Assembly: GCA_029204225.1 (NCBI GenBank)
Contig: CM055095.1
Span: 20,885,348 to 20,949,347, forward strand
Direction of reading: 5' to 3'
Origin: Diphasiastrum complanatum
Taxonomy: Eukaryota > Streptophyta > Lycopodiopsida > Lycopodiales > Lycopodiaceae
DNA length: 64,000 bases
A program made the position numbers and the translations under genes. This document shows, one piece after another, positions 48,850 through 61,133 of this stretch. Within the stretch, counting starts at the first letter, position 1. Every line of letters begins with the position of its first letter. Below the pieces are notes generated by a model. The model was not told where the DNA came from and searched no databases. It saw only the letters and a program-made list of their open reading frames with translations.

Positions 48850-49800
48850 AATCTTGACAACATCGCCTGTAAGAAATTATGAGTAAAATTACAGTGTCAC
48901 ATTTTCGCAATTTAGCGACACCGTCGTCTGTTAGAAATCCCGTATAAAAATGCAGTGTCGCCTTTTTCGCTTTTTTCGTCTGTTAGGAATTACAAGTAAA
49001 TATGCAAAGTCGCATTTTTCGCATTTTTCAAAGTGCCTCAAATGTTAAGGAAATGACTCTGGCAAAGTGTGGGGCTACTTCAAAATGAAGGAAATGAGAT
49101 TTTAGGACATTGTCGCATTTTTTCGCAAAAAGCCAACACTGTCGCATGTGGCAATTTACATTCATTTCTGTAGAGTGACAGTTTTAGTTCATTTATGCAG
49201 ACAAACTGTTTACTTCCAATTTCATCGCTTATCAGCAAGCAAATTATGAGAAGGAACTAGATGAATGCCAGGGACTCCAGCCAACTGGCAGTCGCATTTG
49301 AAGACCTGATTACTTAGTATAAATCAGCTGTTCGTAGATCTCTTTTATCATTTGAAATGTTATTGTGAATCGTGAGGGGGCTAAGTGTTATTACACAACG
49401 CTTCTTGCGCTCTCATCAGGCAGATTGTTCACAATTAGAAAGTATTGTAGTTAGCTCTCTATCAAGCTTTCAAGCTTGAACTCTCTTGAGCATTCTAGCT
49501 TAGTCTTTTAGAGATTTATTTTGGAGTTGCTATTGCGCTATTGCTTATCAGCAGAGCTGCTTATTATCAGACTTATTCTCAGTTACTCAAAGACAACTTA
49601 GAGTGCATGGTTTCTATCCACTATTGTCTTGCACTCATTAGCATTTGATTTTGTTTTTCTGAATCAATACTATTTCTTATTGCGTTCAATTTATGTTAGA
49701 ATGCATGCATCTCTGTATTGCTTTTGTAATTGATAGAAATTGTCTTAGAATTCAATACTTTATGTTTGGCTAGGTAATCACTTAGTATCTAGCGAAAGTT
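48570..49800 (+). mobile_element. 3' end and LTR of a copia element (plus strand)
   Basis: A scrap of RNase H end reads FRLRGSVG, followed by the polypurine tract TTAAGGGGAAG and TGTTGGATTATTCTCC at 48617, the LTR start. This is the same arrangement and family as copy A at 26898. The LTR holds a CT run and a TATAAAT at about 49319 followed by transcript-like sequence. Its right end is uncertain (49133 or about 49800). Confidence 0.55.
48777..48847. repeat. (TC)n microsatellite, about 71 bp
   Basis: An uninterrupted TC run inside the LTR. The sequence after it has several loosely repeated phrases with GTCGCATTTTTCGC (48900-49150). Confidence 0.95.
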
Positions 49801-50527
49801 AGTTGCTAAAGATTGGATGTGATTTCTATCACTATTATCTGGTTCAATTTGATAGGCGTAGTCATGCATTGGAAGGAAGAAAAGTTTTTGTTTTCGCCAT
49901 TACTTTATCTACCCTATTTCTGACACCACGAGCACATGAGCGCTCTACCCAAGTAGCAAAAAAAAAATTTCCATCAAATTTTAGATTTATTTTATGACAT
50001 TCTTTCGTGTGAGCAAATGTTTCATCGATTTGAAAAGAATTATCAAATGCAATTTGTGAGTTCCGAATTGTTTCTTTTAATTTTTGAAGTTTAATATCTT
50101 TCTTGTCTAACCTCTGATTTTGGTACTGTACAAAGCACAAGTGATCAAATCGTCGAGCCTAACACTTTGCAAGCATTACTTTCGTAATCATTATCTAATT
50201 TTTTTATAATTTTGCCCCTTTTTTTCCTAAGTACTACATTTATATTTTATATTGTATTTCTTCAAACTTCCATATCTTTTCCATTTGACCTCATATTTCA
50301 ATGTAGTAAAAAGCAAAACTAATTAGAGAAACAAAAGCAACACTCTAATATAAGTTGTTGGTGTTTTTTGTAGTTTACAAGTCTCATTCTTTGAGGTCTC
50401 TGAATTTTGGGACGATGGAGAAGAGCGAATTTGTTATTTTATTAGTGAAATTCGTATGTGTTCCGAATCTTTTTCACTTCATTTATTATTGTGGACCCAT
50501 AATCCATAGGCTACCTATGACTATACC

Positions 50528-50923
50528 ATGGACAATGATAATGAATATACGTCAGAGAACGAAGATCAATGGGACGAGAATCAAAGCGACTTGTATGATG
50601 ATTATGGTGGTGACTGTGAACATGATGAAGAACAACTTGATAATATGGACAAACATGAACGATATCTAGATGAGGATCTTTTTTGTCAACAAGATGATTG
50701 GGAATATCAGCTTGGTGATGTAGATGAATATAATGATGGTCGACATGAAACCGAGTACAACAATGTTAATTATGAGGGTCATACTCACTTTGAATGGCAA
50801 CATGAGGACCAATATGAGCCTACATGGCAACCAAGTGATATCCCTATACGTTGTGATTATGATGAAGAAGATTCAATGGTTCACAACAAACACACCAAAG
50901 GAAAAAAAATCATCAGAAAATAG
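50528..50923 (+). CDS. Hypothetical acidic protein, 131 aa
   Basis: An open frame starting MDNDNEYTSENEDQ, very rich in Asp, Glu, Tyr and Asn over residues 1-115, and ending in a basic tail (KHTKGKKIIRK). It has no cysteine/histidine finger and no membrane segment. Codon use and the Asp/Tyr pattern (DDYGGD, DEYNDGRHE) look non-random, yet I recognise no family. Broken frames follow on the same strand, so it may be the N-terminal part of a decayed retroelement or transposon ORF rather than a host gene. Confidence 0.3.
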   Translation: MDNDNEYTSENEDQWDENQSDLYDDYGGDCEHDEEQLDNMDKHERYLDEDLFCQQDDWEYQLGDVDEYNDGRHETEYNNVNYEGHTHFEWQHEDQYEPTWQPSDIPIRCDYDEEDSMVHNKHTKGKKIIRK

Positions 50924-51039
50924 AATTACATCCCAATCACTACGTCAGTAATGACAAAGACTACAATGATGACTATGAAGCTGGCACTGAACAATATGAA
51001 GGTGAAGAAGACAATGGCGTTCTGTGAAGGCCTATAGTA

Positions 51040-51926
51040 CGAGATTCAATTGGTATCGTCTAAACTGAAGTGGCTTAATGAAGAGTTATCCATCCAACAC
51101 TATCTATGTGATCAAGATTACATTCGTCAAAATTTGGATAAAGTTTCCCAAGAAACCCCGACAATGATGGATGTAATGCAAAATGCATTAATTCAGTATG
51201 TCAGGGTAAGACAACAAAAGATGAAACCAAGGAACAAATTGGAGTCTTAACATGGACAAACTCTTATGCCAATGTGTTCAACTCTTCATAAGCACAATTC
51301 CTCAAAATAGTCAACATGCACACTCCTAGCTCACCAAGGTGGTGGTTTGAACAAAAGTATTTCAGAGGAAAATTCTTGAATTGATGGAAGATGAAAAGGA
51401 ATTATGGAACTGTAGCATGCATCTCTTAATCATCCAATAGAGCTTCAACATCAACAACATGTAGCTTATGATATACATCCTTCAAAATTATTGATAAGAG
51501 AACTTATAGGTTTGATGCTATCAATGTATATATAACAATATCATCTCTGGGAATCAAACTTGTGACAATCCTTATTTTCAACAAATTGAAGATGAGATGT
51601 TTAGATTACAACAAAATAATGGCCTCCTTAAACATAATGATGAGATGGATATTACTAGGATGTGGCCAAATTCGAATAATGTATTATTTGATTTGGAGAT
51701 TCACTATTTTGGATCGTCAAAAACTATACCAATTGTTTTGTTCACAGAGGAAACCAATGGATCTATGGTCATCCATCTTCAACTAGACATTGTTACTAAT
51801 CTTGCTCATATTGATCCATCAAGAGAAAACTCTAACAATCAATCAATTGAATTGGATGAGAAGATTGGTTTAATCAATGCTTTGGCATTACCATTATCCT
51901 TCATAGGGGAGCAATGGCAGAACTAA
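51040..51926 (+). pseudogene. Decayed reading frames of unknown element
   Basis: Plus-strand frames read LKWLNEELSIQHYLCDQDYI (51060-51125), and after shifts FRLQQNNGLLKHNDEMD and FDLEIHYFGSSKTIPIVLFTEE (51600-51760). They are in the same sense as the acidic ORF upstream and could belong to the same dead element. No motif was identified. Confidence 0.3.
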
Positions 51927-54900
51927 TGCAACGTAATACAATCATGTGTTTCATCAGTCTCTTCTTTAGTGATCTTATAAGTATCTATGAGATCAATATG
52001 CAGATCAAAAGTTTTTATGTAGAAGACTTGTTGCAACCTTGTTTTGCAACAATAAGCTAGAAGCTGAACATGAGGCAGTAATATATGTCTCAAATAGTAG
52101 TAAGGCCCATTCAGTATTTCATGTTAGCTAGTTATGAAAGGGTCTTAACTAGATCACATACTATGGCAGGGTATAAGTTTTTAGTTAAGCGCTTGAAAAC
52201 TCAACAAATTCATTATGAACCATACTAAAACATTTTTGATTGTAGGGAGACTCATAAATGTCACACCCTATGTCAAGAATACTTTGTTAATTAGAAAGAT
52301 CAGCCTATTGAGGTTGCCACTTGTAAAAGAGATAGTGTTTTTTGCAAATTATTTCATTTTGGGTGACTAAAAAACACAAAGATGTCAATAATATGTTCAA
52401 AAGTGATCCACTGATAGGTGAACATTGAAACTTTTTTTTAAACTTCTAGTTGTAAGACTTTAAATTTGAGGACTCATGACCTTCAACACCAAAAAACCAA
52501 TGTCAACACAATCATTCGCCAAAGAAAAAACATCAAACACAACAATTGGACCTTTCGTCACATAAATGACTAGAAATGTGACAATTACCAACTAAATAAA
52601 AAATATTTTGTTTCACAAATGACTAAAGCTTTCACAATTACTAACCAAATTCAAAATAGTTATATGTCAAAAAAGCTAACAACTAGCTTAATAGATTGGA
52701 AATACGAGATCTTACAAAAGAAAAAACCAAGTGAGGGTAAAATGTAATCAAACATATGAAGAGAAATAAATTTAAGAAATAACAAAAAAGTCTATCGATT
52801 GTCATGGAACACAATCTTGATTGCTAGTTAATGTTATGGTACCACAAATGCCAATGTGCCTAACCTAAAATCATAGTCATTTTCACAAAGATTGTTGAGA
52901 AAACAATGGACGTTAATGTTGATAACACAAGAACATCATAGTATCTATAAATTGACATGGTAAATAAATTGGAGAATGACAAACATTTACCAAATGGTGA
53001 AATACTACATGTAAGTAATAGTTGGGTACGCAAAACCTAGAACCTAGCAATGGATATCCTATGGCCTCACTTGCAAAAGAGTGTTTTTTGTTCAAAACTC
53101 TAATTCAATGCAAGCGACCAAAAATAGTTTAGAATTTATGATGCTCTATCTATAAACAATTCAACAGATAACAAAGACTGACTAAGCCTTTAGCTTTGTT
53201 AGCCTCTATTAGCCTTTGATATGTCAATTTAGAGCTATTTTAAATTCTTTTACATGATGTTAAAAATTGAAGCCCACCAATTATTACTACTATTGTTTTT
53301 CCATCATCAATCAACAAGATTTACTAAGTTCTAGGATTACCCTTCAACCATATGTGACCTAACCCTAGAATCATAATCCTAATATGGCCTTTTAGCCCTA
53401 ATGTTGACCTCATGAAAGTCAGACCCCTCAACAATGCAAAAATTGCTATTTTTGGCCTTATGTTCTCTCCAAGTCTAGAATGGCCTTTTGTTCTCACATG
53501 AAATAACACTACAAGACCTCAAATGAGGAATATGAACATTGTGAACTTTGTCTAAGCATCTATCCATGTGGCCAATGCCACATCATATTACAACAAACTA
53601 GTCAAGCTAGAATTGTGAAATTTCAATACTCATTCGGTGCTGGTGGATTTGATTCTCTCGACACTATGCATTAACCCTCTGGTGGAGATCACATTGCAAC
53701 TCATGATTCCATCCATGATGTATTTGAATCTGTTGAGCATGAAGATGGATTTCATGTTGTTTAGGACAAAACACACATTTTGCTCGTGTACGATTCATAG
53801 TCATCTCCTAGTCGTAGGTCGACATTGTTCTCTTATGTGAAGGGGTTCACACTCTTGGGGATGTTTTTTCTAATTTTTCATCAAAATTCCGCTATGCAAG
53901 GTGTTGTTGCTTCTCAAGCAACTCAAGATGAAGAGTGAGACTATTGTCATCGTGCTCTTGAAGAGGACTTTATTCCTTTGGCTTGGAAACATATGGGTGC
54001 CTAGCCTTTATCTATTATTACGTCCTACTAACATCAACAAATTTCTACCACTTTACAATGCATTCAAGCACTTGCAATATTACTATATGTCGTGGTTGTA
54101 GGATTAGTTGTTTCATAACTTTCTGTATTACCTAAACTTGCACCTATTTTAACCAACGATTTACATAAAGCAGTAGGCTTTGAGTAGTTACTTTGCTGGA
54201 TTTTTGCTTTGATATACTTGCATTACAACATCTCAATTATCCTTATGGCCTTTAAACTTTGTACATGCACTCTTTTGTGCTTTGATGAGTTTTCTCATAT
54301 TTTTTTAATAGAAACATGTAGCTTTTTCTTCTACTACTATTGACAACAACCTACATTAACTAGCTACTATTATGGCCATAAATAATAAAACGTGACACTA
54401 TTTCCCATAACCATGGCCTAGCCTGCTCTAGAATGTGCCAAATTTGAAATTGGCTCTATATGTTTCCATGAGCGTTGTGCACTTATTCGAATGAAATAAA
54501 TGACCTACGTCTTTAACTTGTCTCATGGAATAAAAAACTTGCCATTCGAGACATGAAGAGACAATTTTGGAATGTGATAAGTTGTCTTTTTCTTAGGTGC
54601 CTTTGCCATGAATGATTCACTCTTGTTCTTAGGTGCACCTTGCCATGACTCATTCATGCAAGATCATCATGAGAGCATAACCACCTCTTGGCTAAGTAGT
54701 AAGCAACCCACCTCTAGGCCTAATAGGAACCTACCATTGAACCATGGGTTTCCCATATCTAAGAGGCATGAAATAGTGCTTTTCACCTTCGTGACTGAAT
54801 AAAAAGTGGTCATATCATTTGTGATTGTAGTATGAATGTACTTTTCTTGTTCAACACCGTCACAAGCTGAGAACCTCACGAATCTGATGATGAATCTTCT

Positions 54901-55400
54901 AGCTAAATCTATAAGGAATAGAATATTTTTGAAAACAACCTCAAATAACATGAATTCTACATCGCCCTCATGTATGTTTCCCTATAAGAAAACTTTGGCC
55001 TTGTTTTGCTCATGTTAAGTATTAGAGTGATTATAGATGTGACCTTCCTCAAAGCCTTGAGTGGCCTTGTTTCACACGTGAACACTATGGGCCTTATTTC
55101 ACGTGTGAACCTTAGACCTCTCCCATGTGTGAGGGCCCGCCCACAGCCGCATCCCCATGGGGAATATCTTTAGGAATATTTAGTTCACCAACGAGATTCT
55201 ATTGAGGGGATTTTACGGCCCCACTGGCTATGTGGACGTGACTCTAAAATCTATACCCCCCTCCCCCACCCCACACACATAGGGTCACTTCTTCCTTCAA
55301 CCATGATCTAAATTGGTCCAAGGAAGATCACATATGACCAAATTTTTTTCTAAACAAAAGTTTGGGAGTCGCAAGGGTCGAGCAAGCCGCCATCGATCCT
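51927..55400. other. AT-rich interval without a supported gene
   Basis: Short ORFs on both strands have no recognisable motif or conserved pattern. No clear LTR or terminal repeat was found by eye. Confidence 0.5.
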
Positions 55401-56044
55401 CACCGGCAATAGCCGGTTTCATTTAACCTCAAACGGAGCTCATTATCGTAGTCAGTTGACCTCGACGAGGGGGCTCAGCCGGTAAAGCCCGAATATACCG
55501 GCCACTGCCGGTGGGTCGTTGAGACGAAAGAAAAATGCAGGTCGTGGCTATGGCGTCCGAGCACGAGAGAGGAGGGAGGGCGAGACAGGCCGAGGCAGAG
55601 CGATGGATCGTGATGACAAAAGAACGAGAAATCTCGAGAAAAGAAATTGTTCGAGAAGAGGATTTCATGTTTTCTATTCTATTATGTTGATGATTGTTAT
55701 GGTGAGTGCAGTATTTGTAAAGGCATGAATGATGTCAGACCCTTCTGTACTTTTTGGCTATGGCTTGTAGCCTATGAATACTGCACAGCGGTCGTTTGTT
55801 TGTAAAGGGAAGCCAGACTACTCACCATCGACATGGTTATTCTTTACTGAAAGTGGAAAATATTTTTCGTCTCACACGAACAGGCTTGGTTTACGTGATG
55901 TGGTTTGTTTTGCATGGGGAATAATCAATTTTCGACATGTTGAAGCAAGGTCGTAAATCTTGGTTTAGCTTCTAATCGAAGAAGAGCATTTGGATCTGTC
56001 ATACTGCCTTGTTCTGAAACCTCATCTGGAGATTTTTGGAAAGT
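55401..56044 (+). promoter_or_regulatory. Probable promoter and 5' leader of NC2-alpha
   Basis: The segment 55430-55680 is markedly richer in GC than its surroundings (GCCGGTAAAGCCCG, CCGGCCACTGCCGG), as expected for a promoter or leader. A frame with ATG at 55535 (MQVVAMASEHERGG) stops after 51 codons, so it would be an upstream ORF. ATTGTTATGGTGAGTGC at 55690 could be a splice donor of a leader exon. The transcription start is not located. Confidence 0.45.
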
Positions 56045-57380
56045 ATGAGGAAAAAGTTGGACACGCGATTTCCCGCGGTAAATAACATAATACCTGCTTT
56101 CAGTCTTGTAATTATTATTCTTCTTTCACCAAGTGGTGGCTGGTTCTTTCTTCGAACTTTTCTTGTGCATCGCTTTCGCTGTGTAGCAACTGCTATGTCA
56201 AGGACGAAATGCATTTTCGATATGAATTTTACGTTTTGACTGATTATTCTCACAACTAGTGTCGTTGCTTTCTGTATCTAAGATATGGAGGAAGAACTTC
56301 TTATGCTGCTACGCCTTTTCCAGCTTTTTTGTCGTACGCATTTCAATTCCAGAGGCTCATCCTGATAGCTGTGTACACCTAGGTTTGACTGTATGTTTAT
56401 CGATTTTCACTACATGCTGTGATTATCCTGTTACTGCTTGTCTGTCCACGATCATTATTCCATTAGCAGAAATTCCTGAATTTGCAATATTAATTTGAAA
56501 TTCATTTAGATCACATCTTGAAAATTTTGCAAAAGAAAGTACATGATGATATCAAGGAATTATTGCTGGTCACGTTCTGAAGTCCCCATTGCTGACTTCA
56601 AGCTTGGCTGTGGCATCCCTTGAATTTATAGTATAAATATTGTACATGATGATATTAGTGGTACATGATGATATTAGTGCAACTATTTACTGGTGCAAAA
56701 ACACAACACCTCTGTTTGTCAAAACATCCCACTTGGACAAGAAAGAGCATGAATTCATTTTATTGGCTTTATTTACTCTTTATAATCCTACTTGTGATCA
56801 AGAAGGAAGTGCTACTTCACCTTTTCACAAGTGAATATTCAGCTAACTTGTTGTTTAAATAGATATTTGGCAACACCGGCATTTTTGTGGATGAGAAATA
56901 TCGTTGTTGTCTTATCATGTAGTTTGATGTTCTAAGAGTTTTTCAGTATCCAAAGCTACTTATGTTGTTACATGAATGTAGTAGATGCCCTCTCACATGT
57001 TTCATATGTATGCGCAAGTTTGTCTTTCCAAATATTATTGTTCATTCGAGCAATCAATCTTTGCCCATTGGTTTGGGAATTTGCTATACCATGGTGCATT
57101 TTGTTTTGGGATAACATGTGCCCTTTCTAAGACACCCTTCTTTTAAACCCATGTATTCTCAATAGTTGTACATTTATAATTTAACAATGAGAAGTTTTGC
57201 ATTAATATCAAATTTTTTTCAATCTTTAAGGATGCTAACAGATTTTTTTTTGACAAATTTGCAATTGCACCTTTGAGCTATTTGCCTCATGTGACTTCCT
57301 TCAACAGGCTCGAATAAAAAAGATTATGCAAGCCGATGAGGAAGTTGGAAAAATTGCATTGGCGACTCCTGTGCTGATTT
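56045..57380 (+). CDS. NC2-alpha (DRAP1-like) transcription repressor subunit, first two coding exons
   Basis: Exon 1 (56045-56077) encodes MRKKLDTRFPA and ends at GTAAATA. Exon 2 (57308-57380) encodes ARIKKIMQADEEVGKIALAT and PVLI and ends at GTAAGTG, phase 1. Joined, they match the start of the histone-fold domain of plant NC2-alpha (Dr1-associated corepressor), which pairs with NC2-beta/Dr1, binds TBP on promoters and blocks TFIIB and TFIIA. The 1230-bp intron has GT-AG ends. The next exon should complete a Ser codon and continue the histone fold (usually SKxLELFLQDL); I searched 57381-64000 by eye and did not find it, so intron 2 either exceeds 6.6 kb or the copy is truncated. Confidence 0.85.
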
Positions 57381-59915
57381 GTAAGTGTTAAAGCTGCTCC
57401 TTTTATGGAATCCTATGCATAATAAGCTTCGCTGGAGGCTCAAATTTTTTCCAGACTTGCTCCTTTTTATGAAAATTAAATAATATTCTTGTTGTTTACA
57501 TATGTATATTTATCCTTTTATTACTTTCTTCCTCTTTTTTCACAAACACATAACCCCCCCTAAAAATAAAATAAAATAAAAATAATGATTAACGCAATGT
57601 ATAGATGTTGATAAGCATTACTATCATGCAATGATTGTTTTTTTGCTTGTAAAAGACATATGATTATGTGATTTAACTCTTTTTAGGAATAAGGATTAAA
57701 GCTACATCTAGGTCATAAGATCAATAAACAATCGTAGAATTATAAAGTTTTCAAATTGTAATTCCATATGCAAACATGCTCACAAGTGTTTGTGATCGTA
57801 ATGAATAGAACTTCATTGAAAAAAGATTCAATGTTAGGCAAAAATTCTCTTGAGCTATTTTCAGTGGTTGAGACTTTTTATGAGTACGTGCATCTATGAT
57901 TGTGGAACATAGTTATTCGAGATTCCTATGTCAAGTGGTTCGTGATTTCTATCCTTTGTGACTTGATCACAATTGAGAACTATGAGATGAGCATAGTGGC
58001 TATCTGTTTCTTGGAATATCTATGTATTATCCTTAAAATATTGCTTTGCAATTCCCATTTTTGGTTTTGTATACATGTATATATTTGCCAATGTTAATTT
58101 CTTTGAGCCAGTGCATATTTATAGTACTAGAGTTGCATGCACTTTGAATGTGTAAGGCGCATCAGATGCTAATTTTGATCTATTTATTCCTTAGACGCGC
58201 TCAAAGGAAAAACTTCTCTTCCAAAAAGGGAATCTACAATATCCACATTTATCGAAGCTCAAAGAGGAATGGGAGCTTTGGTTGGGGTTGGGGGGTCCTT
58301 CCTAGGAGGTTCTATTGCAACTCTTTGAGGGAGACTTGTGACTACTCTTCTTAGCTGTGACTGATGTTCGCGTAATTTTGTTGGTAATTTTGCTAGTTGG
58401 AGATTGCTTGATGCTTATCCATTGCCGCCTATTTGTTTCACGTGTGATTCTTATTTGTGATTATTTTCATAACTTTGTATTAGAGCATGCATTGAATCAT
58501 GTCAAGACAATTTAGATGCTTTTGATTTGTGAATTGATGGAGACATGGATGAAGCAGTCAAGTAGACCAAGGAAATCAAGAAGGTAACAAGAAGGGGATT
58601 GTAACTTTGTGCAGTGTAGGTGGCTTTATGAATATCCAAGATTTGAAGAACAAAGGAATAGCAGTTTGGTTTAGTGCAAGAGTACAAGTGTGGAAGCAAA
58701 TGTTGAAGTTGAAGCAAAGTGGAAAGGGCTTGGGCTACATCAACGAAGATGAAGGTTCTTTGAGGCAAGAAGAATTACAAGAAAGAGGACACTTCATTGG
58801 TTGTTGAAAACATTTGGTGAAGATGGACAAGGAGGCTATACTTACTGTTTTGGGACATGAAGTAACCATTTTTTTTGGGGGGGGGGGAGGGGGGCAATTT
58901 GGAGGAAAGGAAATTTCCTCGGTGCATGTACTAGGCCTATCGAATCAAAGCAGAGTATCAAGTCGAATGACTCGGTTGATTCTACGTGGTTCTGATTTCG
59001 AAGTCATCTGAGCCGATAGGATCTATTGTGTAGAGAAACACAAAGTTTGATGACTATTAGTTGGGAAGGCAGATAGTTCAGACAAAACTATAGGAGAGCA
59101 ATCAGACAAAATGATAAAGCAGAGTAGCATAACATTCACACTGACATTATTCTGAACACAATAAGACAATGAATCGATTCAAAAAGTAAAAAGAATACAA
59201 GTCAGGTAAATGACGAGCACAAAACAATTGCGGTAATAACCACGTACTCGAAACTAACTCTTAGTTCTGTAATGGCTACGATGATGTGAAGATCATTAAA
59301 TAGCTTATTCTGACTTTTCTTCTGAATCTAATTGATGTGATAACATCTACAATGTCTATTGATTAATTACAATGGTCATCCGATTCCGAATGCTTGTTTG
59401 CTTGATACAACAACATCATCGTCTATCAGATGATTATGGACATATATAGATAGAATGTATAAAGACGTTTGAGCTTTGCTGTCTGAGGTTGATCTTGGCA
59501 GCAATCATGGCTATCGTTATTTCAGGTGGGCAGCAATCGTGGATGTCACTATTTGGACAGGCTGTGATCGTGGCTCCTGTCATTATCAAAATAGTTGCAC
59601 AGTGCAATAGCTAGCTAGTATAGGTGACTAGCTATTTTTAGAATGGTACACGTCAGCAAGTCAGTCGACAGTTTGTTGATTCGAGTTGAAATCGTGTGGG
59701 TTGGAGTTGAGTGTGACAAGGGGTTGAATGTTCGATTCGAGAGTTGTTCAAATCGAACGTTTGTGCACTTGTCGATAGTCGATAGACTCGATACTCCTTC
59801 GATAGTTGGACCTTCCTTGATAGTTTGACTGTAGCATAGATACCTGTCTTTGATTCTTGCGTATTCTTGCAAATTGTGCGACAATGCGTTTAAATATGCA
59901 GCAACATGAATGAAT
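57381..59915. other. Probable intron 2 of NC2-alpha, no exon recognised
   Basis: AT-rich sequence with a G-run at 58873-58892 and a small set of repeated GGCAGCAATC phrases near 59497-59540. No coding exon is supported. Confidence 0.45.
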
Positions 59916-59923
59916 CAAGGTTG

Positions 59924-60010
59924 CAGGCCACGTTCCGGAATGCGATCCCAAACGCGTTCCGGATCGCGTTCTGGGAATTCCCATTAGGGTTTCCCGGAAC
60001 GGGTTTTTTT
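59924..60010. mobile_element. Possible hAT terminus
   Basis: CAGGCCACGTTCCGGAATGCG begins here, preceded by CAAGGTTG, which could be a target duplication. The following sequence repeats CGTTCCGGA and GGAACG phrases like those in the element at 18988-19708. The opposite end was not found. Confidence 0.35.
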
Positions 60011-60195
60011 TTTTTTTGAAATTTTTTTAATGCCAATATGGGTATCAAATGGAAGGTTTTTTCAAGGGCAGTTCATTTATCAAGTTTGCCATCAATTTCA
60101 GGACCATTGTCGTCCATTAACTTATTTTTCACTATTATATCATTTTTTGTGTGAAATGAAATCATGTGCAAAGCAAAGCATTCAAAGCATATTGA

Positions 60196-60198
<3 letters not shown>

Positions 60199-60238
<40 letters not shown>
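60199..60238. repeat. (TC)n microsatellite
   Basis: An uninterrupted TC run. Confidence 0.95.
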
Positions 60239-60242
<4 letters not shown>

Positions 60243-60382
60243 AGACCATGCTGGAAAAAAATCATATCGAAACACAAACGGATAGGACACAATGTAAAAA
60301 CGCGAAAATATAAATGTCGGGCTCAAGGCCAAAAAAAAAATAGAGTGATGTCCGATAAATAATGTCTTATAACAACTAACAA

Positions 60383-60610
60383 CTAACAATCGTCCTCTAA
60401 CTCAAAGTCTGAGTCATCAGTCTCTGTGGAACTGCCAAACAAGGAATCTGTAGATGACACTGAGGCTGTCATGTGTCGTGGTGAGCCTCTGCCTCTGCCT
60501 CTACCTCTGCGTCCGCCTCTGCCTCTTCCCTATCCCCTACCTCTCCCTCTCCCTCTCTCTCTCTCCCTCCTGCCCCCTCCTGGCTGGCTCCAACTGCTCC
60601 TCCCTATAAC
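60383..60610 (-). pseudogene. RG-rich C-terminal exon remnant
   Basis: The minus strand reads an Arg-Gly-rich stretch with one in-frame stop, then RRGRGRGRGSPRHM, then an acidic tail with DSLFGSSTETDDSDFE and a stop at 60385-60383. An acceptor-like AATATCAG lies just upstream. It could be the last exon of a transposase whose terminus is the sequence at 59924, but no upstream exon was found. The Pro-Leu frame on the plus strand is its shadow. Confidence 0.4.
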
Positions 60611-60915
60611 TGATATTTACATTGCAATTTACAATTGTCTCCACAGGACGATGACTTAGCCATTTACAATTTAATAACTACAATTTACAATTTACATTGG
60701 GAAAGGGATTTAAAATACATGTGACAGAAGTGAATTTCTCTTGCATTCTTGGTCTCTCTCATGAATAAATTTTGTAGTGTTGTGTACTAGTGAGGGTTTT
60801 TTGCTATGCCCTTTTTGCTAATGGTGTTGACTTGTACAATATTATTGATACTTTGCATTTTTTTAGCATAGGTTTTTAGTGCTTGTAATCTCTTGTACCT
60901 TTGAATCCTATTGTC

Positions 60916-61133
60916 TTGGAAGGAGAAATTTTGCTTGTGTGTGGGAATAACCCTTGTTGCTCTTGGAGAAACCTTGCTTGTGGGGAAGAGAGAGTGTGGC
61001 ATGTGTTGAGATTGCCCTGAGATGTTGGAAGGAGAAATTTTGCTTGTGTGGGGAAAAAACCCTTGTTGCTCTTGGAGAAACCTTGCTGGTGTATAAGAGA
61101 GTTTGGCATGTGTTGAGAATGCCCTAAGATTGG
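60916..61133. repeat. Tandem duplication, unit about 109 bp
   Basis: Copies start at 60916 and 61025 with TTGGAAGGAGAAATTTTGC and share CCCTTGTTGCTCTTGGAGAAACCTTGC-type phrases and the end TGGCATGTGTTGAGA. No gene overlaps it. Confidence 0.85.

Noticed and set aside
58814-59011. Small Gly-rich ORF at the G-run
   Set aside because: The glycines come from a homopolymer and nothing else in the frame resembles a protein.
60426-60659. Pro/Leu-rich plus-strand ORF
   Set aside because: It is the complement of an RG-coding CCTCTG-type repeat; the minus-strand reading has a sensible acidic tail and stop.
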